A stretch of 5,979 nt of DNA, taken from assembly GCA_004524595.1 (NCBI GenBank), contig SDOA01000180.1, forward strand, positions 1-5,979. Direction: 5' to 3'. The notes below the pieces were generated by a model. The model worked only from the letters and a program-made list of their open reading frames with translations. It was not told where the DNA came from and did not search any database. Numbering within the stretch: the first letter of the stretch is position 1; every line of letters begins with the position of its first letter. Origin of the DNA: Candidatus Thorarchaeota archaeon. Its GTDB lineage: Archaea > Asgardarchaeota > Thorarchaeia > Thorarchaeales > Thorarchaeaceae. The translations under genes were made by a program, and so were the position numbers. Of this stretch, positions 1-5,082 are shown one piece after another.

Positions 1-1051
1 CAAGCTGAACACCCGCAGATGCGTGATCAAATAATCCATTACTCACAGTGACATTAGAACAATTGGCAAGAATCACCTGTCCATACTGGGCGCCATTGAT
101 TGAGGTATCACTGATTGACTTGAAGTACCCCAATGGTTTGTCATTGACCATGTTGCCCGATATCTCATGCAGCCACTGAGAAATTGATTCTCCTAGAATG
201 ACTATTCCGCCAATATTGAATGTGTTATTCATCAAAATACAGGAAGAAGAATATCCAATTTCTAGTCCATTACTGTTGCTATTGGAAATATTGTTCGTCA
301 GGTTACAAGAATTTGAGGAATACCAGATTCCGAATCCATAAAAATTGCTACTGGCAGTGTTATCTGTTAATATAGATGTAGAAGAAAAATAAAGATAAAA
401 TCCATAATAATTTCCAATTGCGGTGTTGTGTGTTAGTGTACAAGAATCGGAGTAATATATGTAGAATCCGCTTTCACTACAGCTCGTCGCAGTGTTGTCT
501 ATGAGAGTACAAAAGGAATTATCCACACTGAAACCATTGTTATTATTTGTGGCAGAATTATTCACTAAGATACAGGAAAAACAAGAAGTAAGGCTGATCC
601 CATTATTGTGCAGATAAACAATACACTCCTTAATTGTGCCATTGGTCACATCTGAAAGCTCTATCCCGTTACTACTGGAGTAACTGGGTGCGTATATCAG
701 GCAGTTGCTGACCTCAAAATGTACGTTCGTGCTGCTAATACTTATACATGCTGAGCTGTTTGTGATACTCAATCCCTCGATCACATACGGGTTGCCCTCA
801 GTCCCATTCCCAGGCCAGCCCTGACTGATAAAATCAGCATTGCTGCTGATGATGATGGGTTCATGTGAAGTATAACTATCTGAAATTATCACAGGGTAGC
901 TATTGACATGTGTTACTCCTGCTTCAAATGTCTCATTAGTGATAATATAACCACTGGATGAGCTCATCATGAGAATAAACAGAACAAAATATGATAATCT
1001 CACACCACTCACGCCACCAAGTCCTGATGTTAATCTTAGACAAACGAACAT
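1..1051 (-). CDS. Secreted right-handed beta-helix (NosD-like) protein, N-terminal part; runs off the left edge
   Basis: The minus strand is open from an in-frame stop at 1112-1114 to base 1, giving 350 residues with no stop. Near the N-terminus is a signal-peptide-like hydrophobic stretch (LSYFVLFILMM) followed by a serine-rich segment. Next comes a short module with GNPYVIEGLSI, typical of archaeal surface beta-helix proteins, then 21-23 residue repeats rich in Asn, Ser, Gly and Tyr, then a NosD-like segment (NDKPLGYF, YGQVILANCSNVTVSNG). Such folds are parallel beta-helices that sit outside the cell and often bind glycans or mediate surface contacts; the specific role here is unknown. The start is uncertain. 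ATG at 1051 is the outermost ATG but has no clear ribosome binding site. GTG at 1012 (AGGA nine bases upstream) or GTG at 1003 would give a more usual short signal-peptide n-region. Several cysteines in the repeats are unusual for an extracellular protein. The C-terminus is outside the window. Confidence 0.85.
   Translation of the reverse strand, partial: MFVCLRLTSGLGGVSGVRLSYFVLFILMMSSSSGYIITNETFEAGVTHVNSYPVIISDSYTSHEPIIISSNADFISQGWPGNGTEGNPYVIEGLSITNSSACISISSTNVHFEVSNCLIYAPSYSSSNGIELSDVTNGTIKECIVYLHNNGISLTSCFSCILVNNSATNNNNGFSVDNSFCTLIDNTATSCSESGFYIYYSDSCTLTHNTAIGNYYGFYLYFSSTSILTDNTASSNFYGFGIWYSSNSCNLTNNISNSNSNGLEIGYSSSCILMNNTFNIGGIVILGESISQWLHEISGNMVNDKPLGYFKSISDTSINGAQYGQVILANCSNVTVSNGLFDHASAGVQL
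230..562 (-). repeat. Five tandem beta-helix (PbH1-type) repeats within the secreted protein
   Basis: Reading the minus strand, five consecutive units of 21, 23, 22, 23 and 22 codons begin at 562, 499, 430, 364 and 295. Each starts with (D/N/H)-N-(T/S/I) and continues through an Asn/Ser-rich turn to a G-(F/L)-x-(I/V/L) strand. Four of the five then have (Y/F)-S-x-S ahead of the final Leu/Ile strand. One unit corresponds to one coil of the beta-helix. The units are similar in protein but diverged in DNA, so they are old repeats and not a recent tandem amplification. Confidence 0.75.
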
Positions 1052-1104
1052 AAATTTACTCGTTTTCGGAGATGAAGATATAGTAGATGTAGATATCGTA
1101 TCAT
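1036..1104 (-). other. 22-codon reading frame with a strong ribosome binding site ahead of the beta-helix gene
   Basis: The best ribosome binding site upstream of the beta-helix gene (GAGGAGTGAT, core at 1111-1118) lies six bases before an ATG at 1102-1104, not before any start of the beta-helix frame. That ATG opens a 22-codon frame (MIRYLHLLYLHLRKRV...) ending in TAA at 1036-1038, shifted relative to the main gene. It could be a leader peptide whose translation is coupled to the GTG at 1012, 23 bases past its stop. It could be the true N-terminus cut off by a one-base indel. It could also be chance. I do not recognise the peptide. Confidence 0.25.
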
Positions 1105-1140
1105 CACTGTATCACTCCTCACGTATTAGAAACATGATCA

Positions 1141-1167
1141 AGTTACAGCAGAATCCATATTGTAACT
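1141..1167. repeat. Inverted repeat AGTTACA-N13-TGTAACT upstream of the beta-helix gene
   Basis: Two perfect 7-base arms (1141-1147 and 1161-1167) are separated by 13 bases. The element falls about where transcription of the beta-helix gene should begin if the TATA-like box at 1184-1189 is used. That position would suit an operator, or a hairpin at the 5' end of the transcript. No regulator is known; the call rests on symmetry and position only. Confidence 0.35.
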
Positions 1168-1183
1168 GCAGCTACGAGCAATC

Positions 1184-1189
1184 ATATAT
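1184..1189 (-). promoter_or_regulatory. Candidate TATA box for the beta-helix gene
   Basis: On the minus strand ATATAT is preceded by a purine-rich GAGTGAGTGCG, which could act as a BRE. Transcription would start near 1160, about 55 bases before the strong ribosome binding site and the ATG at 1104. It is the most TATA-like sequence I found upstream of this gene, but such boxes are common in AT-rich DNA. Confidence 0.35.
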
Positions 1190-1219
1190 CGCACTCACTC
1201 AATCCTTTCTTTGATATCT

Positions 1220-1321
1220 TCATATTACCTTGTCAAGTACTTCCTGGAGATTCATGTTAGAATCATTAGATTCTGGATCAACTAATAATGCACCAGTGAT
1301 TGTACGTTCCTCATTTGCCAT
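1220..1321 (-). CDS. Possible small protein of 33 residues downstream of the adenosyltransferase gene
   Basis: In the gap between two minus-strand genes, an ATG at 1319-1321 opens a 33-codon frame ending in TGA at 1220-1222. The peptide is acidic and starts MANEERTITGALLVDPES; its end (MNLQEVLDKVI) looks like an amphipathic helix. It begins 41 bases after the adenosyltransferase stop, so it could be read from that transcript. A TATA-like TTATAC at 1347-1352, about 30 bases upstream, would also suit a leaderless message. If one A is removed from GTAATATG just before the stop, the frame continues as YEDIKERIE and then stops, extending the same helix to a 41-residue protein. That suggests either an indel or coincidence. 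No family is recognised. The remainder of 1052-1362 holds no other supported gene. Confidence 0.3.
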   Translation of the reverse strand: MANEERTITGALLVDPESNDSNMNLQEVLDKVI

Positions 1322-1362
1322 TATCACAATTAGAGAAGGATATCAAGTATAACAAATGAATC

Positions 1363-1953
1363 TCATTCCTTCTTCATTGTGAACGTACCCTCATGAGAGA
1401 TTATCTGATCCCCGTCTCCTTCTTCAATATTCTCATATCGGGCAAACTCAAACAGCAGGTCTGAAAGTCTATTGAGGTATCGAAGTATCTCATCATTTAC
1501 AGGATATTCTTTTGAAAAAGAGACAAATCGACGTTCGACTCTTCGGCAGATTGTTCGACTTAAGTGGAGAAACGCAGCTGCTTTCGTTCCCCCAGGAATT
1601 ACAAAATTCTTTAGATAGGGGAGGCTCTCAGCAATATCATCTGTAATTTTCTCTATAGCAATCACATCATCAGTGTGTACTCTACGCATTTTTTTCATAA
1701 TTGGATCGTCGGCATCAACAGTTTCGGGGTTGACAGCTAATTCGGAGCTAATATAGAAAAGAGTCTGTTGAATTTGATGAAGGTACTCGGCAATTCTTTC
1801 TGATGCATACACCTTGGCAACACCCAGCATAGAGGTCAATTCATCGATAGAACCATACGCCTCAACTCGTGGATCATCCTTATCCAATCGATCCCCAGAT
1901 AAGAGACCTGTCTTGCCTTTGTCGCCTGAACGTGTATAGACTCGTTTTGACAA
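1363..1953 (-). CDS. PduO-type ATP:cob(I)alamin adenosyltransferase
   Basis: Transfers the adenosyl group of ATP to cob(I)alamin, making adenosylcobalamin for B12-dependent enzymes such as mutases, dehydratases or ribonucleotide reductase (EC 2.5.1.17); a cytoplasmic trimer in studied relatives. From the chosen start the protein has 196 residues, close to the family norm. The N-terminal ATP-binding motif is complete (YTRSGDKGKTGLLSGDR, residues 6-22), followed by RVEAYGSIDEL (29-39). The C-terminal signature is also intact: PGGTKAAAFLHLSRT (120-134), RRVERR (137-142) and YLNRLSDLLFEFAR (159-172). I chose TTG at 1953 because a near-perfect ribosome binding site (GAAGGTGAT) ends three bases before it and because relatives begin only a few residues before YTR. 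Upstream ATG at 1968 or TTG at 1974 would add five or seven residues. It is transcribed divergently from the oxidoreductase gene. PduO-family assignment is firm; the client enzyme is not visible here. Confidence 0.96.
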   Translation of the reverse strand: MSKRVYTRSGDKGKTGLLSGDRLDKDDPRVEAYGSIDELTSMLGVAKVYASERIAEYLHQIQQTLFYISSELAVNPETVDADDPIMKKMRRVHTDDVIAIEKITDDIAESLPYLKNFVIPGGTKAAAFLHLSRTICRRVERRFVSFSKEYPVNDEILRYLNRLSDLLFEFARYENIEEGDGDQIISHEGTFTMKKE

Positions 1954-1956
1954 ATT

Positions 1957-1965
1957 ATCACCTTC
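1957..1965 (-). promoter_or_regulatory. Ribosome binding site that decides the adenosyltransferase start
   Basis: GAAGGTGAT matches eight of nine bases of the archaeal consensus GGAGGTGAT and lies three bases before TTG at 1953. The competing ATG at 1968 directly precedes this sequence and would have to translate through it. Confidence 0.6.
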
Positions 1966-1982
1966 CATTCTCAACCAACATT

Positions 1983-1992
1983 ATCACGTGAT
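1983..1992. promoter_or_regulatory. Perfect 10-base palindrome ATCACGTGAT upstream of the adenosyltransferase
   Basis: This exact palindrome lies 30 bases ahead of the TTG start, just downstream of the transcript start predicted from the TATA-like box at 2017-2024. A repressor bound here could block initiation or elongation. Supported only by symmetry and position. Confidence 0.35.
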
Positions 1993-2016
1993 TAGGTTTT
2001 TGTATCAGGTACATAG

Positions 2017-2024
2017 ACTATAAG
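2017..2024 (-). promoter_or_regulatory. Candidate TATA box for the adenosyltransferase
   Basis: On the minus strand CTTATAGT follows an A-rich GGGCAAACAA stretch. Transcription would begin near 1996-2000, leaving about 45 bases before the TTG start, enough to contain the ribosome binding site. The match to an archaeal box A is only moderate. Confidence 0.3.
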
Positions 2025-2043
2025 TTGTTTGCCCATAAAGCTA

Positions 2044-2058
2044 AGGAAAGAATTTCCT
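2044..2058. promoter_or_regulatory. Inverted repeat AGGAAA-GAA-TTTCCT in the divergent promoter region
   Basis: Two perfect 6-base arms with a 3-base spacer lie between the candidate promoters of the divergent adenosyltransferase and oxidoreductase genes. It is a reasonable shape for a dimeric regulator site that could act on both. No known motif is recognised. Confidence 0.3.
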
Positions 2059-2068
2059 ATCCATTTTC

Positions 2069-2076
2069 ATTTTAAC
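2069..2076 (+). promoter_or_regulatory. Candidate TATA box for the molybdopterin oxidoreductase
   Basis: ATTTTAAC lies about 50 bases before the ATG at 2124, predicting a transcript start near 2098-2102 and a short leader. The leader (GTAGTTTTTCTGAACAACAG) has no clear ribosome binding site. Weak match, positional support only. Confidence 0.25.
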
Positions 2077-2123
2077 AGAGAATCTAGAAATGTTAATCAT
2101 GTAGTTTTTCTGAACAACAGTTA

Positions 2124-4502
2124 ATGGTGATTGAGAAACATTACTCAGCCTGTGCTTTGAATTGCCCAGATCTATGTGCCTTTGTAGTCCATGTTGAGGA
2201 TGGTAGAATAATCAGGCTTGAGGGAGACTCCAATCATCCATACACACTAGGAAGATGTTGTCCTAAAGGTTACGCTCATGTCTTAAGGATGTATTCTACG
2301 GATAGAATTCTCTACCCTTTAAGAAAGCAGATAGATGGCTCTTTCAAACGAATAAGTTGGAACGAAGCTTGTCATGAGATTGCAGAAAAAATAACATCTG
2401 CAAAGAAAAAATACGGAGCCCAAAGTATAGCAATATACTCAGGATCAGGAAATGACGGGATGGCTCCACGTTATGCATCACGCTTTGCTAATACATTGGG
2501 TTGCAGGATGATTCCTGGAATAGCAGAAATATGCTTTGAAGGTGCATATGAAGGGGCCAGATTCAATGTTGGTCCATTTCCACCACACGAACTTTCTGAC
2601 TGGGCAAATTCAAGATGTATTGTAATCTGGGGTACAAACAAACATGAATCAAGCATTCATACAAAACGGATTATCCAACAAGCAATAGACAATGGTGCGA
2701 AACTCATAGTCATAGACCCAAGGAGAACTCCGTATGCCAGAATGGCCAATATCTATACGACGATCAGGCCTGGTACAGATGGAGCTCTTGCTCTTGGGAT
2801 TGCGAGTGAGATTGTCACGAGGGATCTCTACAATAGAGAATACGTGAAGAAATATGTGATTGGGTTTGATGCATTCAGGGAGAGGGTTTCTCAATACGAC
2901 AAGAAACGAGTGAGCGAGCTTACTTGGGTCTCTGAAGAGATTATTGAGAAGATTGCCAAGACTTTTGCGACGCACGGACCAGCTCTGATCAGCACGGGTC
3001 CAGCAGGAATGAATCACTACACAAATGGCACCTGGGCTGCTCGAGCTGTCCATAGTCTGCTTGCCATATGCGGATATCTTGGAGTCTCTGGAGGAGGATT
3101 TCAGTACCTCTCTTCTGATAACAGTCCCTTCAATGGAAATGCAGTCAGTCTTGATGACCATTTACCTAATGATATCAGACCAATTGCACCATCTGGAACC
3201 TATCTACCCGAGTACATATTATCACATACAGATAACCCAATCAAAATCTTCGTTATTCAAGCAGCTAATCCTATCACTCAATGGCCAAATTCAGATAAGA
3301 CAAAAGAGGCTTTTGACAAAATCCCATTCAAAGTATGCATTGACCTTGAACTCACAGATACAGCTCGACTATGTGATATTGTGTTACCCGCCACTTTCAT
3401 ATTCGAACATGATAACTTGGTTCATTCAGAACTCCATAGGATTGTTCAATTTGCACCAAAGATTGTTCAGCCACAGGGAGAAGCAAGAAATGAGCTGGAA
3501 ATCTGGGGAGATATCGCACAGAGAATAGGACTTGGAGAATATTTTGCGTTAACTGAGAGAGATGCTATCAAACTAGCATTGAATAGTAAAGACTGTGAAG
3601 GCATTACTATTGAAAGACTAAAACAACATCCAGAGGGACTACGAACAAGATCTGCAGGAATTCCATTTGCAGATTTTAGATTTAAGACTACAACAGGCAA
3701 GATAGAACTCTATTCAAAAGAACTAGAGAGTTTCGGTCTTGACCCAGTGCCCTTTCATGAAGAACCAGCTGAGAGCCCAATGGCAACACCGAATCTGTAC
3801 AAGGAATATCCACTCATCATGATAACAGGTAGACTGGGAACACGACTCCATTCACAATACACAGCTGTAGAAGTAGGAGCAACTGTAAAGAGCTTCTCAT
3901 ATTGTACATCATGCCAGAAATGCGTGAATGAATGTCCAGATGAGGCAATTCAACTTGTCAGACCTACCTCCAAACAGATACAGCAAGATGTGAAGGACTC
4001 AAAAGATGGTATGGCAAGACTACGCCATGAACTCGGATCACTTATAGATGGATTAGCAGTCGAGCTCTCAGACGAACAACTTAACATACCACTTGAAATG
4101 ACAGCACTATTGGTTCCACAATGGGATGCAATAAAATGCATTGGATGTAGAGAGTGTCAGATTGATGTCTGCCCTTATGATGTAGTCACAGATCCTATAC
4201 GTATGCCAAGCAGAGGCGATTCTACGCGAAAATGTGCATTTCTTAGGATGCATTGGAAAACCGCACTTGACTTAGGTTTGGAAGATGAAGACCGTGTCTC
4301 TATAGAATCACTTCGAGGAAGAGTAGACAATATATATCTTGAACTGACTGCAGACATTGATCCGAGAGTAGTCTGGTCTTCAGATGGATGGTGGGAAGAT
4401 AGTGGCAACATCAATAATCTAACTGACGATGAACACACAGCCTTCGGATACACACCAGGATTTAACTCGGTTCTTGTGCGTGTTAGACCTTATGTAGAGT
4501 GA
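2124..4502 (+). CDS. Molybdopterin (Mo/W-bisPGD) oxidoreductase of the DMSO reductase family with an inserted two-cluster ferredoxin module
   Basis: A 792-residue cytoplasmic redox enzyme (no Tat or Sec signal) that should hold a Mo or W bis-pterin cofactor. The N-terminal [4Fe-4S] motif is C10-x3-C14-x3-C18-x27-C46 followed by PKG, with K48 as the usual lysine between cluster and pterin. The catalytic domains cover about 55-550: C137 (EICFEGA) is the likely metal ligand, PGTDGALALG (216-225) is a typical pterin-binding stretch, and GKIELYS near 530 ends this part. The dinucleotide-binding domain opens with YPLIMITGR (562-570) but is interrupted by two ferredoxin motifs (594-605 and 672-684), then resumes near H710 with ALDLGLEDEDRVSIESLRG and ends in a normal tail (GWW, NNLT, VLVRVRP). 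The usual gap between these two halves is around 30 residues; here it is about 140. C137 is followed by Phe, not the His seen after the Cys/Sec of formate dehydrogenases, so formate as substrate is doubtful. No electron-transfer subunit or maturation gene is adjacent. Family assignment is firm, substrate unknown. Confidence 0.94.
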   Translation: MVIEKHYSACALNCPDLCAFVVHVEDGRIIRLEGDSNHPYTLGRCCPKGYAHVLRMYSTDRILYPLRKQIDGSFKRISWNEACHEIAEKITSAKKKYGAQSIAIYSGSGNDGMAPRYASRFANTLGCRMIPGIAEICFEGAYEGARFNVGPFPPHELSDWANSRCIVIWGTNKHESSIHTKRIIQQAIDNGAKLIVIDPRRTPYARMANIYTTIRPGTDGALALGIASEIVTRDLYNREYVKKYVIGFDAFRERVSQYDKKRVSELTWVSEEIIEKIAKTFATHGPALISTGPAGMNHYTNGTWAARAVHSLLAICGYLGVSGGGFQYLSSDNSPFNGNAVSLDDHLPNDIRPIAPSGTYLPEYILSHTDNPIKIFVIQAANPITQWPNSDKTKEAFDKIPFKVCIDLELTDTARLCDIVLPATFIFEHDNLVHSELHRIVQFAPKIVQPQGEARNELEIWGDIAQRIGLGEYFALTERDAIKLALNSKDCEGITIERLKQHPEGLRTRSAGIPFADFRFKTTTGKIELYSKELESFGLDPVPFHEEPAESPMATPNLYKEYPLIMITGRLGTRLHSQYTAVEVGATVKSFSYCTSCQKCVNECPDEAIQLVRPTSKQIQQDVKDSKDGMARLRHELGSLIDGLAVELSDEQLNIPLEMTALLVPQWDAIKCIGCRECQIDVCPYDVVTDPIRMPSRGDSTRKCAFLRMHWKTALDLGLEDEDRVSIESLRGRVDNIYLELTADIDPRVVWSSDGWWEDSGNINNLTDDEHTAFGYTPGFNSVLVRVRPYVE
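3903..4175 (+). other. Ferredoxin-like 2x[4Fe-4S] segment inside the oxidoreductase (residues 594-684)
   Basis: The first motif is C594-x2-C597-x2-C600-x3-C604-P, the canonical pattern; the second is C672-x2-C675-x2-C678-x4-C683-P, one residue longer than canonical. Each is followed by a ferredoxin-like continuation (DEAIQLV; YDVV). The linker between them is about 67 residues, longer than in simple 8Fe ferredoxins, and is charged and probably helical (SKQIQQDVKDSKDGMARLRH), then LVPQWDAIK leads into motif two as in many ferredoxins. One further cysteine, C704, follows before the host domain resumes. The reading frame is continuous on both sides, so this is an in-frame insertion and not a neighbouring gene. 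Confidence 0.88.
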
Positions 4503-4508
4503 TAGAGA

Positions 4509-4997
4509 TTAGAACATCGGTTTATAATCAGGAGGCGGCCAAAACCCTAGAGCCTGTCTCGTCGCGACAATTTCACCAAGGTGATATGCGTTATGTTGTG
4601 CAAAGACCATAAGTGCAGCAAAAGGTTTTACCTTCGGCCATGAAGGTAGATCATCGAGAGATTCAATACTCTTACAAAGTTCTTCAGCTTCTTCAATGCC
4701 ACTCTTGAATCTTGAATGAAGTTCATCCCAACTATCTTTCACTTTTCGATATCCATTCTTTAACCAGCTATCATCATTATTTTTAGGCCACTGAACTTCT
4801 TCACCTCGAATAGCTGATAACATTAGATCTTGCCAATATACGATATGATGAAGTATTTGCCACACAGAATGAATTCCTACAGATGGTACTTTACATGCTT
4901 TATCTGCATCAATTCCCTCAAGAGCCTTCAGAGGGTCAATATGAATATGCCTTCCTCTTAATCCACTCTTTATTGAGTACTCCAATTGTTCGAACAT
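4509..4997 (-). CDS. DinB/YfiT-like four-helix-bundle metal-binding protein
   Basis: A 162-residue soluble protein with the layout of the DinB superfamily: a first helix, then SVWQILHHIVYWQD (44-57), and near the C-terminus a helix with AQHNAYHLGEIVATRQALG (133-151). The usual metal-binding histidine triad maps to H50 (or H51), H135 and H139. Members include thiol-S-transferases that use bacillithiol or mycothiol and many proteins of unknown function, so the reaction cannot be assigned; the name DinB does not imply a DNA-repair role here. ATG at 4997 is the only sensible start and has no clear ribosome binding site. AT-rich sequence at about 5029-5037 might serve as a TATA box, giving a very short leader. 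The permease gene ends 85 bases upstream on the same strand, so co-transcription is possible. Its 3' end faces the oxidoreductase gene with only six bases between stops. Confidence 0.87.
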   Translation of the reverse strand: MFEQLEYSIKSGLRGRHIHIDPLKALEGIDADKACKVPSVGIHSVWQILHHIVYWQDLMLSAIRGEEVQWPKNNDDSWLKNGYRKVKDSWDELHSRFKSGIEEAEELCKSIESLDDLPSWPKVKPFAALMVFAQHNAYHLGEIVATRQALGFWPPPDYKPMF

Positions 4998-5082
4998 ATG
5001 AACCCAACTACATCAAATGCACAAGAATCTAATTATTCAATCAAGAAGCCTCCCATGCAGAAAAGAAGATGACATCCATCAT

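Noticed and set aside
230..562. CRISPR-like or tandem DNA repeat array
   Set aside because: The periodicity is at protein level (21-23 codons) and the DNA units are too diverged and variable in length to be CRISPR repeats with spacers.
969..1214. 81-codon plus-strand frame opposite the 5' end of the beta-helix gene
   Set aside because: It is antisense to the signal-peptide region and upstream regulatory sequence, has no ribosome binding site and no recognisable domain; the minus-strand reading has clear family motifs.
1975..2123. A cobalamin riboswitch upstream of the adenosyltransferase
   Set aside because: The region is too short, lacks the conserved B12-box core and is AT-rich; cobalamin riboswitches are essentially bacterial.
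2471..4453. Long alternative frames within the oxidoreductase gene, including 170 codons (minus, 2649-3161) and 167 codons (plus, 3025-3528)
   Set aside because: They overlap a frame with complete family motifs, have Ser/Pro/Leu-rich compositions typical of shadow frames, and show no domain.
5059..5080. Weak GATG/CATC stem followed by a pyrimidine run (TTCTTTTCT) after the permease stop on the minus strand, as a terminator
   Set aside because: The stem is only four base pairs and the T-run is interrupted; it could slow transcription but cannot be called a terminator from sequence alone.
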